A DNA stretch of 64,000 bases. Source: Fragilariopsis cylindrus CCMP1102. Its lineage: Eukaryota > Bacillariophyta > Bacillariophyceae > Bacillariales > Bacillariaceae. Below, piece by piece: positions 1-10,663 of this stretch (within the stretch, counting starts at the first letter, position 1; each line of letters opens with the position of its first letter). Below the pieces are notes generated by a model. That model made no database searches, was not told where the DNA came from, and saw only the letters and a program-made list of their open reading frames with translations. A program made the position numbers and the translations under genes. The stretch spans positions 1-64,000 of the forward strand of contig FMBT01000321.1 in assembly GCA_900095095.1 (NCBI GenBank). The letters run 5' to 3'.

Positions 1-264
1 GCGATATTCAAATATTACTCGTACTATATAAAAAAATGGCATACAGTACAGTCTTACGTAAAAGTATACGGGATTCGCTTGTTTTTAGAGAAAGTATACC
101 AAATACGTATACTTATCAAAAGTACCAGTGTGTACTGATGTGTACTTTCTTATACTAGTTCTACTGTAATTTATTAGTACTCGGTTGTACTCAGTGAAAA
201 GTATACAAAATTGAACAGCCCCTCGTATACTTTTCAGACACGTACTGCTTAATCTATAGTACTA
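1..264. other. Non-coding flank left of the piggyBac element
   Basis: AT-rich sequence with no supported gene. The word AAAGTATAC occurs several times in both orientations (near 61-70, 91-100 and, inverted, 225-236), giving a loose inverted-repeat look. No transposon could be delimited from it. Confidence 0.5.
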
Positions 265-268
265 TTAA

Positions 269-283
269 CAGGATTCCTGTTAT
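269..283 (+). repeat. piggyBac left terminal inverted repeat
   Basis: CAGGATTCCTGTTAT directly follows TTAA (265-268). It is an exact reverse complement of 3608-3622. Its core AACAGGATTCCTGTT (267-281) is nearly self-complementary, so each end is itself a near-palindrome. Confidence 0.93.
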
Positions 284-855
284 GGCGCCCCGCGGGGCTT
301 TTGGGGTCAATTTTTTGTAGGGGCATAATTCCCTCAAAAAATGGACTTACACCCCCTATTGAGACACAGCGTGTCTCCGTTCAACGGCCCGTGCTTTCTT
401 ATTAAGTTGAAATAACTCCCGGTCACTATGTATTGGCTGTTACTACTCCGGCAGCTGGAGTCCTAAATAAGATTTGGAAGAGCATGTGTTCAAATATAGA
501 GAGTGGAAAAACGTGCCGCGCAACCCTCTTTTTGTTCAATATTATTATGTGACTCACACCCAAGATTCAAAATTTGAAAAATGAACCAAGTTTAAAAAAA
601 AAGAAGGAGTCAACGCATGAAAAATATGAGTCAAATGGTCAGTCTTGTAAACTTTTGGGAAAATAACTAGCAAATTTACTAACAAATTCTTTTTTTCAAC
701 TAAATATTTCAAATTTTCATACTAACTAACTACTAGTAAAAATATTTTAGTCACTAATGCTTTTCGTACACTTTGCCACGCTTTTCCGTGTAGTCAAAAT
801 ATTGCAAAACCACACCCAAAACAACCAACTTTTTTAACACTACAATGGCAATAAA

Positions 856-3291
856 ATGCCTCCTAGAAGACGCCCAATCAGTGTCGAATGGGCTGAATCA
901 TTAGTAGGACTGTCTATGAAGGTCCCTGATTACTGGTGGGATGGTTGCAAAGGCTATAAGCTAAATGATGGTGTAATTGATTCATATTGTCAAATCAGTC
1001 AACGATGGAATTTATTATTAGATACTAAAGAAGATGATGCTCTCTACCTCATGGCTTATGAGGCTATCTATAAATATGCAGACTTCGATTCCTCCACTTA
1101 CAACGAGTTCCAACTAACACAACAACCTATTCGTGATGGTGATGATGAGATAGAAACAGAAACAAAAAAATATTATAGAACAGAGCCAGATGAATGGGAT
1201 GAGGTTGGTATTGAAGATGGTGATAGTGGTGGTCGTCCGATTGATCCTATTGAATGGGAAGGAGATGAAGAGTTCACTGTTAAGATAACCGATGAAGAGG
1301 TGGAGATGGTAATGGATGAAAGGGGTGAGATCAGGTTTGAGAAGGTGTTTCAATGGTGTTGTCCTAAGTTTGGTGATGATGATGATCAAACTCTATTTGA
1401 ATTCCAGGCTGCTAGGATGCGAAACTATATGAGGAAAAGGGTCCTTGAAAATGGCTTCAAGCCAAGGTACTATACAGGAGATAAAGTGATAACTGGAGAC
1501 CATGTGGCTCGTTTCTATGGTGCTTGTCTATGTAGAATGATTCATGGAGGAAGATCGATTGATCAGATATTTTCAACAAGAGAAATAATGGACGCAGTCC
1601 CATCTATTAGAGAGGCAATGACTAAAGCTTGTTTAGAGGATCTTACTACATGCTTGCACTACAGTGACGATTGGGATCCAGAGTGTGGTGGTGATTGGGA
1701 TGACATATATGATGATCCAAAAGTAGTCGCTCCACCAGGCACTGCAAAGCATTGATTGAAACATGGTCTATTGGAAGATGGTTATAATAAGGTATTTACT
1801 GTATATGTTGTTGTTGTTGTTGTTGTTGTTTCGAATCGATTACTAACCTACCTTCCTTCTTCTTCTTCTTCTTCTTCTTCTTTCAAGAGGTGGCAAGCTA
1901 TTGTCAACTTTGGCAAGTGGATTACTACAGATGAGAGTACAATTGGACCTGAACCAAAACCGATTCGAACTGGAGCTACTATTCATACTGTCTGTATCAC
2001 TACAGGTCCTCTCAGTACATACAAGTTGTTTGCTAGGGTCTATGGTGGTCAATTCGATGAAGATATTAAAGAGGTCAACGATTATGGGAAATACAAGATG
2101 ATCTCTCTCTATGACCTTATGCTTGATCCTTACAAGCATAAGGGTCATTGTGTTGTCATGGATTCTGCTTACATGAGTGATGCCATGTGTCAAGTTGGAA
2201 GAGAAGAATGGAAAATCAACATGGTAGGTACTTGTCAAACCAATCATACAGGGGCTGGTAGTCTTGGTAAGGCGACTGTGGCTGCAAGAGGGATCAAGGT
2301 TGGAACACATCAATCAGTTATGTATCAACACAAGGACAAGCCCATTACCTATGCTATTTGGGCTGATAACAACTATGTCAAGACGCTTTCTAACTTCCAT
2401 GGTCCTGTTCTTCTAAGAGGAGGAATTCAGAGAAAGCTGAGGGATCCAGTAACATTCAGGAGGAACAAGGACTTCACTGATGTTGATTGCCCTGAGCAAC
2501 AATGGGTGTACTGTCAAACATATCATTTGATTGATAAAGGGAATGGAAGTGAAGCTAAGTATGATCTCTCTACTGAATCGCATCTGCATGGTTGGTTCCC
2601 CAAGTTAGCATCTAGGTTTTTCAATATGAACCTTAATAATGCATACAACATCTACAAGTTCCTTTGTACCAAGTACCATCCTGACAGGACCTCAATGATA
2701 ATGAGATCGTGTATCAACCATTTGACTCACTCTCTACTGCAGCAAGGATCGGAAATACGGACAAGAGGGTACGGCGATACACCAAGTGCCACAAAGGATA
2801 TTACTACTACCTCATCTTCTTTGGATGGAAGAAAACTTCGATCTGATGCATTTAGACAAGATTTTACCTCCCCTACAGTACAAACTGGAACTCCTCAAAC
2901 ACCAGTGTCTGGTTTAGGTGCTAGGGCTCTTCGTTATTGGCAAGCTGCTTGTAAACGACAAAAGCAACGCCAGCCTGGAAGGAATCATATATCGGTTCCA
3001 GTGGTGGTTAAGGGAAATAAGGCTACATCTTATTGCAAGTACAAGAACTGTGCTGGTTTGAATACTGGAGCAAAGAGAAAAAGACCCTACAAGTCAAAGT
3101 ATGCATGTGAAGAGTGTAGTCTGGAGAAGGGTGAGGATTTTTGGCTGTGTAATTATACCAAGGATGTGGGTGGAGATTTGGTAGTAGTTGATTGTCACAC
3201 AGCATATCATGTGGAAAGGAAATTATATACAGCACCATCACCAGTGAGTACTGCTGAAGGTAGTGTTGTTTCTGAACTAACAGATGAGTAG
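856..3291 (+). pseudogene. piggyBac transposase (DDE_Tnp_1_7 type), one in-frame TGA and one intron
   Basis: It would cut and paste the surrounding element at TTAA sites. Both halves lie in the same frame, separated by TGA at 1753-1755. The first 299 codons (856-1752) carry the N-terminal region with an acidic stretch and the dimerisation-like helices around IFSTREIMDAVPSIREAM. After an apparent intron (1792-1887) comes the RNase-H-like core. Its three candidate catalytic Asp sit in ITTDEST, VVMDSAYMSD and YAIWADNNYV, followed by the family's usual LSN after the third. The C terminus has a Cys/His-rich domain (CKYKNC, CEEC, then further Cys and His) like the zinc-binding domain of piggyBac transposases. 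The TGA could be a CGA-to-TGA change, or a small intron could remove it. All catalytic motifs being intact suggests recent inactivation, or none. A plus-strand start at 856 is the first ATG with a long open frame. Confidence 0.85.
1792..1887 (+). other. Probable 96-bp GT-AG intron in the piggyBac transposase
   Basis: The stretch starts GTATTTACTG after an AAG codon and ends TTCTTTCAAG before AGG TGG. It holds a (GTT)n run and a (TCT)n pyrimidine tract that would otherwise be translated as runs of Val and Ser inside a conserved domain. Removing 96 bp (32 codons) keeps the frame and brings ...GYNK next to RWQAIVNFGKW. Confidence 0.75.
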
Positions 3292-3607
3292 ATACTTAAC
3301 CAGGTAATATATTACCTCTGTTTAATGGAGATCATGTATGTAATCTTCTTTTTCACTGTAGTTGAGTGGAACACCACATACTATTAGCATGTGTGTCGAT
3401 ACTCGTATTTCCCATTAACAATCTTGATTTTGGATCGAAAATCACTGTATTTAGCAGGTGTTATTTTAGCGCGCTTTATGGTATATATACTCAATCCGCT
3501 TGCTTATCTTCAGCGTGATAAAATCTCCTATGGATCCTTAGGGATGTGGCTAAAAAGATATAATTTTTTACTAGCAAATTTTCTTATAAAAAGACGAAAA
3601 AATTCTT

Positions 3608-3622
3608 ATAACAGGAATCCTG
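3608..3622 (-). repeat. piggyBac right terminal inverted repeat
   Basis: ATAACAGGAATCCTG is the exact reverse complement of the left TIR and is followed by TTAA at 3623-3626. Confidence 0.93.
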
Positions 3623-3718
3623 TTAACAAATCCTTTGTTGTTTTCTAATTTTTATTTGTTCCCAAACCAAGCAACCAAGCAAGGAATGATTCCAGTTTTC
3701 TCTAGTGTAACTAGATTA

Positions 3719-3732
3719 TGCTGTGCACTGGG
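3719..3732 (+). repeat. Left piece of an old Gypsy-type LTR, split by Copia-1
   Basis: TGCTGTGCACTGGG resembles the start of the 188-bp LTR of the Gypsy element at 53297 (TGCAGTGCGCAC...). The rest of the same LTR resumes after Copia-1 at 11542. With one copy of the duplicated CTGGG removed, the rejoined LTR is about 184 bp. Confidence 0.65.
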
Positions 3733-4117
3733 TGTTGGGGATTCAATTATTACGAGTCCCGTGTATGTAAGGTTTTCACAACAGTCATTGTGTCATGAAC
3801 GTCATGACATCTGTGCATGTTGTTTCCTTACAATAAATATATATATGCTGCGCATTATCGTGTGGTTGACAATTGAAGAGAAAAGATGTGTCGTATTTAC
3901 ATTGCGTTAATGTAAGCACCTCCATCGGCACCTCGGATTGTCAATCAATGTTGGTCATTATTTATTATAGAACTTATGCAATAGGTAAATAATAACAACA
4001 AGTTAATAAGCTAGCCATACATAGTATTCAAACCTATATATCATCCTAGTATCTTCAAGCATTACGTAATAAGCAACATACCAATAACCACGGCGTTGCG
4101 ATTACTGTATTTCAACA
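3733..4117 (+). repeat. Copia-1 left LTR (385 bp)
   Basis: Direct repeat of 11157-11541, TG...CA termini with the short inverted ends TGTTG/CAACA, preceded by target duplication CTGGG. It contains CAATAAATATATATATG (about 3830-3846), a plausible TATA or poly(A) region. Confidence 0.96.
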
Positions 4118-4226
4118 TTCTATAATAAATAATCACAGTCATTGATTAGATTAATCGAATCAACAACAACAACCACCTTACACAAGATATACCTATTAGT
4201 ATTCCAATTACTATCACCTTGCAAGA

Positions 4227-6533
4227 ATGGCTGTCACCGACAATAAACCTGCTGACAACACCAGTACAACTAGTGGTGCTGGTAATGCCCTCTCTGCCAA
4301 AGAGAAGGAAGCGAAGGCTGCTGCTGCAGCCGCAAAGAACAAAGCGAACCAAAAGAAGAAAAATCATCCATCGAATGCCTCAAACAAGAAGAAACAACAA
4401 GTTGCGAAATCCAAGTTTGAAGGTTTAGCCTCCGGTACCAATCTTATGAAAGGGACTGTCATTGCATTAGCTAATGGCAATCTACTGGGACAATATCGAA
4501 CATATCAGAACACGATGGCAGGATCGGCAGCTGCTGACAAAGCCTATGGGCTTGATTCAGTTATCCTTGATTTGGTTGCTAAAGTCGAATCTGATTTTGT
4601 CACATCAAAACCAGATCCTTTGAAACATTCAAACGTCGTTACCATCTACACCAAAGATGCTACGGGTGCAGATACTACTACACCAACTGGAGAGAAACGA
4701 CTAGTCTGTTTTGATCCTATCCTCAAGGAAAGTACGGATTCAAACTACTTCATCGATGTAAAGATACAAAAAGCCAACTGGAATAACTATGATAGATTCT
4801 CCAAAGCATACTATCGTACAGCGATTGGGAATGTAGAGGATGTTATCATCACCTACTGTCGCGCCGACAAGAGAATGGCTCTTGTGGAAACTGAAAAAGA
4901 TTTAATAAGATTCTTACAAATCCTCCGTTCAGTATGCGCACAAACCAATGGCATTGTTAAAGTCGATCAAGAATTCCAAAACCTCCACACCTTACATGCT
5001 GCAATTGCTTTCAAGCAGGTAGCTAACGTAGATGACTCCACATTCTCAAAACAAGTACAAGATCGATACAAATCAGCTATCTTCACATGTGGAAAGTTCG
5101 CATTTGGACAAGCTTCATTTGACAAGGTACTACTATCAACTCTTCCGGCACCCATCACTCTCGATGGTTATCTCAAGCTGAAACCGGAAGATCAAGCACC
5201 ATATGATAAACTTGTTGAAGAGCGAATTGTCGCTCGACTGATTGTGAAGAATTCATTAAATAAGAATCTTAAAGCTCATTTAATGACCACTTACTCTACT
5301 GCTAAAGGCGATTGTTACCCCAATACAATCAATGACGCGCTAGCGTTGCTATCAACCTTTGCTGGGCCAGCAAAGAATGCACCTACTGAAGATGCTGTTG
5401 TGTCGTATCATGAAGCATCATCTGTACCGGATCCAGTGTCATCTATTCAAGAAGAGGCTGAAGAAAATTTATCTGATCCAGAACAAGAACTAACAATTGA
5501 AGAATTGCCACCTGATGTCATCAGTCCAGTTGAATTCAATGCATCAGTTATGGCAACAGTCATTGCTGAAGCCACCAAAGAAGCTGATAACGATTGTTTC
5601 TTCTGGGCAAGTTTTGCACAACTACAAGATGTCGACGACATCTATGATGACAATGAGCCAGATTTTGTAACCTGTGCTCATGTCGTTGATCGTCCAGGAG
5701 ATTCAACTGATTTTGACAGTAACTCTGATATTGACCATGCAGGCGACCGACATGGTGATTCAAGTGACTGGAACACTGATGAATGGAATTGTGAACTTGA
5801 AGAGAACAGTTACCGTCCTAGGACTGGAAAATCTCCCATAACAATCAACAAGGCGCATGGCTTTGAAACAGTTGTGTACCTCACAGCACAACGTGTCAAG
5901 AATACAGGTGCTGTTCGAATCAAACACTATGGTATCGATGAACCAGATCTCATCAGCTATGAATATGATAGTCCTACTCCAGAACATATCATTGACTACT
6001 CTGATGTTGTCCGTGAGAAACTAAAACTCTCCGGAATTTGCGATACTGCTGCATTAGTTGAACTCTTTGAAGGATGCAGTATTGCAGAAGCTGCTAGGAG
6101 ACTACGTCAGCAACTTATGGATGTCAATCAGACTGCCCTACATGGTGATACAGTACGTTACCTCAAAGAGGAAACAGAAAGACACTATGATCATACCAGA
6201 TTCTACTCTGCCCGATATGATCGAATGATCACTGAAATTGGTCCGGATGATGAGCGCGAGGTCTTTCCTGCGGATCATGTATTGTTACACCACACAGTTG
6301 TGGCTGTATCAATCAATCAACGACGCCGCAAACCCAATCGGTGGATCAATAAAGTGACCCAAAAATTGGTCAACTGCGGTGTTAACACAGTTGAGTTACT
6401 TGAGTCCAAACTAAAAGATAATACATTAAACCTTGTGCTCCAACGCCATGGGCTACCAAAATTCCATATAATGACTATCTATGGATTCAATTTGATTCTA
6501 GATACATCGGATTTTCGTCAGGGCCGTTCTTAA
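4227..6533 (+). CDS. gag: Copia-1 Gag polyprotein (768 aa)
   Basis: This is the capsid protein of the retrotransposon, which would package its RNA in cytoplasmic particles. The start ATG follows the left LTR by about 110 bp. The N terminus is Lys/Ala-rich (residues 20-65, KEKEAKAAAAAAKNK and following), likely RNA-binding. Residues about 70-400 form the Gag core, with helices such as KDLIRFLQILRSVCAQTN. The C-terminal half is acidic and contains no CCHC zinc knuckle that I can see, unusual for Gag but known in diatom Copia elements. The stop at 6531-6533 lies 11 bp before the next ATG, in another frame, so pol would need frameshifting or re-initiation. Confidence 0.8.
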   Translation: MAVTDNKPADNTSTTSGAGNALSAKEKEAKAAAAAAKNKANQKKKNHPSNASNKKKQQVAKSKFEGLASGTNLMKGTVIALANGNLLGQYRTYQNTMAGSAAADKAYGLDSVILDLVAKVESDFVTSKPDPLKHSNVVTIYTKDATGADTTTPTGEKRLVCFDPILKESTDSNYFIDVKIQKANWNNYDRFSKAYYRTAIGNVEDVIITYCRADKRMALVETEKDLIRFLQILRSVCAQTNGIVKVDQEFQNLHTLHAAIAFKQVANVDDSTFSKQVQDRYKSAIFTCGKFAFGQASFDKVLLSTLPAPITLDGYLKLKPEDQAPYDKLVEERIVARLIVKNSLNKNLKAHLMTTYSTAKGDCYPNTINDALALLSTFAGPAKNAPTEDAVVSYHEASSVPDPVSSIQEEAEENLSDPEQELTIEELPPDVISPVEFNASVMATVIAEATKEADNDCFFWASFAQLQDVDDIYDDNEPDFVTCAHVVDRPGDSTDFDSNSDIDHAGDRHGDSSDWNTDEWNCELEENSYRPRTGKSPITINKAHGFETVVYLTAQRVKNTGAVRIKHYGIDEPDLISYEYDSPTPEHIIDYSDVVREKLKLSGICDTAALVELFEGCSIAEAARRLRQQLMDVNQTALHGDTVRYLKEETERHYDHTRFYSARYDRMITEIGPDDEREVFPADHVLLHHTVVAVSINQRRRKPNRWINKVTQKLVNCGVNTVELLESKLKDNTLNLVLQRHGLPKFHIMTIYGFNLILDTSDFRQGRS

Positions 6534-6544
6534 AGGAAGACCGA

Positions 6545-8737
6545 ATGCCCTATCATCCGTATGATACTGGATGGATTAAAACAATCTATTCATCCATCTG
6601 TTTAGGATGGTTTCTACTCTCTACCGGTTTATTACCCAGGTTTACATGCTACTCGCTATACAACAATGTTTGGATCACATATTGCAAAATAATTGCATAT
6701 ATGTGTGAAGCAATTGGCGACGCTATCATAACAGCTGGTGAAACAATCATAGAGATTGATTCCATCATATTCAACAAAATCAACTACATCAACCCAATCT
6801 ACAACGTGTTTCAACGATTTGAGCACACGCTTTCTAAACTCAATATTTTCACCCATCCAATCATTGGCATGCGTCCAAAACCCATCTCCAGAAAGCACAA
6901 CTCCAAGAACAACAAGACATCCTCCGGAAGCCATCTACATGTCTTCTTTGCGCGCAAACGCAGTCGGAAAAGGCGCTCTGTTATCTCAGGACCAATCCCA
7001 CATTTGGTGAATGATAACAGCCGAACCAAGGATCGAACCCAAGCTGGCACCCAGCCTCGATCCAAGGTTCCTTGTATCCCTACACTTACGTCCACGTCAG
7101 TCATCTATCCTATAGATGATCCATCATGTCAAGATATCACTTGGTATGACGCCATCTCTCCTTACTGGACTGGTGGTATGATTTGGGACGGTGCCTATGT
7201 CCTTAATCACCAAGTTGTTTCTGTTACAACCGATCCTATCTTTGTTTCTGATTTACTTCCAGCATTTGAATTGTCTGCTACAATTCAATCACCGAAAGCA
7301 AGGAGTGGGGGGGATAAGCATGTCGGCCCACGGACCACCATTGCTATTGATAGCGTATCTACTATTCACATCTTCAAAGATGCCTTCCTTCTGGCTGACA
7401 TCCAAGCTGATGAAAACAGTTCTATTTCCGTACGGACTACAGATTCGAAGTTCCAAATCAAGGATATCGGACGTCTGTGTGATGACCTTGACACTCTGCC
7501 TCTCCCATCAGACGGTTACTATTTCTACCCTAATGGAGTAGCCAACTTGCTATCACTAGCCATGCTAACTGATACCAAACGAGTGGTTATGGACAGCGCC
7601 ATTGACAATGCAATATATGTATTCAATGATGACGGTTCATACATAAGATTTGGTAAGACATCCAATGGGATGTACTGTATTGATATCACCACTGATGACG
7701 ACCACCATATTGTCATGGCACATCAAACTGTAAAAGGGGAGAGTGCACACTTTTCTGCAATCGATTGTAGAAGAGCTGCAAAAGTCAGGGATCTCCAAGA
7801 AGCACTAGCATGCCCTAGTGACTTTGATCTGGCTAATGCAATTGAACATAATGTTATTGGTAACAGCCCTTTCACAAGGAGGGATGTACGTATTGCCAAA
7901 CAGATATTTGGACCTGACGTCCCAGCACTGAAAGGAAAGACTGTCAAGAACAAGAGCATTATGCCAAGAGAGGATGACGTAACAGACATCCCATCTTTCA
8001 TCATGAAAGAATACTCCAATATCCACTTAGCAATTGACATCATGCATATCAACGGAATCAAGTTTCTTATATCACACTCCAAGCACATTGGGCTGATACA
8101 AACATACTGTGTTAGAAAGAACAACCGAGACGCCATACTGGCATGCATTCTGAAGATAGTACAAACATACAAAAGTAGGAGTGTGTTTAATGTTGTGACA
8201 ATTGAAGCAGACGGTGCATTCGAATGCATCAAACATGAACTACAAGACAAGCCATACAACATCACACTATCAACATGTGATGCTGACAGGCACGTTGAGA
8301 CTGTTGAAAGACAAATCAGATTCCTTAAAGAAAGAATCAGAGCAGTAAGAATGATGATGCCATACAAGAAACTTCCCAAACGATTCACAGTTGAAATGGT
8401 CCTCCGAGTTACAATGCTAATCAACTCACTACCCAAACAGAATGGCATCCATTCCATATTATCTCCACGAGAAATAGTAACAGGAAAGAAATTCAGATGC
8501 CCTACTGTCAAGGTAGGACAATATGTCCAAGGACATACCGGAGGAACTAATAGTACTGATGAAGAAAGATCTATCGATGCCCTGTACATCGGTCGTGCTG
8601 ACAATGGCAGTGGTCATGTTGTGTTCAAGCTGAGCACTAAGCAACCCATTTCTGTCAACAGGGTTACAATCATTCCAACTACTGAAGCCCTGATCAATAC
8701 TGTCAATGAGATTGGAGAACAAGAAAGACAACCATAA
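6545..8737 (+). CDS. pol: Copia-1 protease-integrase part of Pol (730 aa)
   Basis: The first 100 residues are hydrophobic and basic. An aspartic-protease-like motif IAIDSVSTIHIF replaces the usual DSG. A Gag-pre-integrase segment (FTRRDVRIAKQIFGPDVPAL) precedes the integrase core, with candidate catalytic residues Asp498 (LAIDIMHING), Asp556 (IEADGAFE) and Glu588 (ETVERQIRF). The segment SPREIVTGKKF follows, as in other diatom Copia integrases. The frame stops at TAA 8735-8737, but the same frame continues open into the RT segment at 8795. The stop is therefore internal to Pol and is either a nonsense mutation, a readthrough site or an assembly error. Integrase inserts the cDNA; protease matures the particle. 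Confidence 0.85.
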   Translation: MPYHPYDTGWIKTIYSSICLGWFLLSTGLLPRFTCYSLYNNVWITYCKIIAYMCEAIGDAIITAGETIIEIDSIIFNKINYINPIYNVFQRFEHTLSKLNIFTHPIIGMRPKPISRKHNSKNNKTSSGSHLHVFFARKRSRKRRSVISGPIPHLVNDNSRTKDRTQAGTQPRSKVPCIPTLTSTSVIYPIDDPSCQDITWYDAISPYWTGGMIWDGAYVLNHQVVSVTTDPIFVSDLLPAFELSATIQSPKARSGGDKHVGPRTTIAIDSVSTIHIFKDAFLLADIQADENSSISVRTTDSKFQIKDIGRLCDDLDTLPLPSDGYYFYPNGVANLLSLAMLTDTKRVVMDSAIDNAIYVFNDDGSYIRFGKTSNGMYCIDITTDDDHHIVMAHQTVKGESAHFSAIDCRRAAKVRDLQEALACPSDFDLANAIEHNVIGNSPFTRRDVRIAKQIFGPDVPALKGKTVKNKSIMPREDDVTDIPSFIMKEYSNIHLAIDIMHINGIKFLISHSKHIGLIQTYCVRKNNRDAILACILKIVQTYKSRSVFNVVTIEADGAFECIKHELQDKPYNITLSTCDADRHVETVERQIRFLKERIRAVRMMMPYKKLPKRFTVEMVLRVTMLINSLPKQNGIHSILSPREIVTGKKFRCPTVKVGQYVQGHTGGTNSTDEERSIDALYIGRADNGSGHVVFKLSTKQPISVNRVTIIPTTEALINTVNEIGEQERQP

Positions 8738-8794
8738 GGAATTGAATTTGCTGACATCAACGGAAGAGTCACATTAGACGACTTTGCTGCTAAT

Positions 8795-10663
8795 GTGATC
8801 AATGATGATGACAGTAATGCCTCCGATATTGATTTCAAAATGGATGAAGAATATCGAGAGGAACTTAAAAAAGAACTAAAGCTGGAAGCAAAAGACAAGA
8901 CTGTTACCGAATCAGATCCTGATTCAAGACAATTTGGTGGTGATGACCCTGACTCGCAAATCGACTTCTTCCAGAATCCAATACAGCAACACAACAGGGA
9001 CACTCTTAATGAAAATGAAGATGAACCTATTATCCTTGACAGTCGAACCCGATCTGGCATGAATCTCGCTAACTCAACATCAAAGCAGGAGTGTGGGAAG
9101 GATAAGAAGAAGAAGAAGAGAAGAATCATCGTTGAAGATGATACTAACTTAATTGAAGATGATCTTGACGATGATGATATGATGCAATCCAACATAGCAT
9201 CCGAAGATGACATTATTACTAATGATTCATCTGAAGAAGAAGTAGAAGAACCTTCCATACCTCATGAACTTGAATCTGACCTGGGTGAATATTGGTCCCT
9301 AGCACATTCCACACAAGCTTACGTCCTTAGCACCATCACCTCATATAGCCATATAGAGGCATCGAAATCAACTCCACAGTATGGTTTCAATAGGGGGTTA
9401 AAGGAATTTGGCGCAATGGGATATGAAGCAACTATGAAGGAGCTTGATGACAACCTCCTAGGAATGGGAGCAGTGAAGATGTTACTACCATCAGAAGCAA
9501 GCAGTTCAATACGATTCGAAGCCCTAAACTATCTTATGTTCTTGAAAAGAAAAAGATGTGGGAAGGTTAAAGCAAGAGGATGTGCAGATGGGAGACCCCA
9601 ACGTGAATACATATCAAAAGATGAATCCAGCTCACCAACTGTATCTATATATGCTCTAATGACATCCTGCCTAATGGATGCTATTGAAGGCAGGAAGGTT
9701 GCTACCTGTGATATACCAGGCGCTTTCCTACAGGCTGACTACCCAGCTGAGCGTGACTGTTACCTCAAGTTCGAACGAACAATGGTGACAATGATATGTG
9801 CCATTGATCCTAAATACAAGCAAAATATAGTGGAGAGGAATGGAAAAGAATATGTATATGCCAAACTGACCAAGGCTGTGTATGGTACACTCCTTGGAGC
9901 CATCCTATTCTACAAGAAGCTCAGTAAGCAATTGATTGAATGGGGGTATGAACCAAACTGCTATGATAGATGTACCTTCAACAAGATGATCGAAGGGAAC
10001 CAATGCACTATCCAATTTCATGTGGACGATCTGAAAATATCGCACTTGAAACAGTCTGTAATAGAGTCAGTACTTAATGATGTAAACAAAGAATTTGGTA
10101 CCATCAAGAAGCCATTATCAGCTACCACTGGTGATATACATGACTACCTCGGCATAACCATTGACTATAGTGAAAAGAACAAAGTTAAGTTCACTATGTA
10201 TGACTATCTAGAAGACATACTGGCCGAGATGCCGAGCGATATGAATGGAACAGCTCCCACACCAGCTAGTGATAATCTATTTGATGTGGATGAGGATTCA
10301 GAACTATTGAATGAAAAAGAAGCAGATTTCTTCCACCGATCCACAGCTCGGTTGTTGTTTGCTGCCAAGAGGGCAAGACCAGATCTCCAAGTGGCTGTTG
10401 CTTACCTCTGCACCCGAGTCAAAGCTCCTACACGCTCTGACTATCGAAAGTTGACCAGAGTGATGAAGTATCTAAGGTTAAGTATATCCATTCCTCTCGT
10501 GTTGGGATGGGATGGAAGTGGAAAACTGTTGTGGTCAGTAGACGCATCATTTGCTATACACGAGGACATGAGAAGCCATACTGGTGCCGTATTGACAATG
10601 GGGCCAGGGAGCCTTAATGCCAATGTCCCTGAAGCAAAAGATCAACACAAAGAGCTCCACTGA
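8795..10663 (+). CDS. pol: Copia-1 reverse transcriptase and start of RNase H (622 aa)
   Basis: This continues the frame of 6545-8737 after the TAA; the true polypeptide probably includes 8738-8794 as well. An acidic linker (residues 1-150, with a Lys run KDKKKKKRR) leads into the RVT_2 reverse transcriptase domain. RT motifs include TCDIPGAFLQADYP (first catalytic Asp) and QFHVDDLKIS at about residue 410, where HVDD replaces the common YVDD. RNase H starts with LLWSVDASFAIHEDMRSH near the end. The frame is lost near 10622, where one extra A seems to lie between GCC and ATG. The rest of RNase H is in the overlapping frame at 10617-11093. Confidence 0.85.
   Translation: MINDDDSNASDIDFKMDEEYREELKKELKLEAKDKTVTESDPDSRQFGGDDPDSQIDFFQNPIQQHNRDTLNENEDEPIILDSRTRSGMNLANSTSKQECGKDKKKKKRRIIVEDDTNLIEDDLDDDDMMQSNIASEDDIITNDSSEEEVEEPSIPHELESDLGEYWSLAHSTQAYVLSTITSYSHIEASKSTPQYGFNRGLKEFGAMGYEATMKELDDNLLGMGAVKMLLPSEASSSIRFEALNYLMFLKRKRCGKVKARGCADGRPQREYISKDESSSPTVSIYALMTSCLMDAIEGRKVATCDIPGAFLQADYPAERDCYLKFERTMVTMICAIDPKYKQNIVERNGKEYVYAKLTKAVYGTLLGAILFYKKLSKQLIEWGYEPNCYDRCTFNKMIEGNQCTIQFHVDDLKISHLKQSVIESVLNDVNKEFGTIKKPLSATTGDIHDYLGITIDYSEKNKVKFTMYDYLEDILAEMPSDMNGTAPTPASDNLFDVDEDSELLNEKEADFFHRSTARLLFAAKRARPDLQVAVAYLCTRVKAPTRSDYRKLTRVMKYLRLSISIPLVLGWDGSGKLLWSVDASFAIHEDMRSHTGAVLTMGPGSLNANVPEAKDQHKELH

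Larger units (their letters stand above)
269..3622 (+). mobile_element. piggyBac-like DNA transposon, complete with TIRs and TTAA target duplications
   Basis: The element is bounded by TTAA at 265-268 and 3623-3626, the target site of the piggyBac superfamily. Immediately inside, 15 bp at 269-283 (CAGGATTCCTGTTAT) are repeated as an exact reverse complement at 3608-3622. The interior holds a transposase reading frame (856-3291) with a DDD catalytic core and a C-terminal Cys-rich domain. At 3354 bp it is slightly longer than the founding piggyBac. The stretches 284-855 and 3292-3607 contain no other gene; a GC-rich palindrome lies just inside the left TIR at about 284-298. Boundaries are seen directly; superfamily assignment rests on TTAA, the TIRs and the transposase together. 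Confidence 0.93.

Noticed and set aside
1800-1890. Poly-Val and poly-Ser stretch in the piggyBac transposase as a real protein segment
   Set aside because: It lies in a 96-bp stretch with good GT-AG ends and interrupts a conserved domain, so an intron explains it better.
3635-3910. 91-aa frame between the piggyBac and Copia-1
   Set aside because: It spans the piggyBac flank and the Copia-1 LTR, so it has no single origin and no protein features.
7017-7050. tRNA-like word GGATCGAACCC
   Set aside because: Lies within the Copia-1 coding frame and has no flanking acceptor or D-arm pairing.
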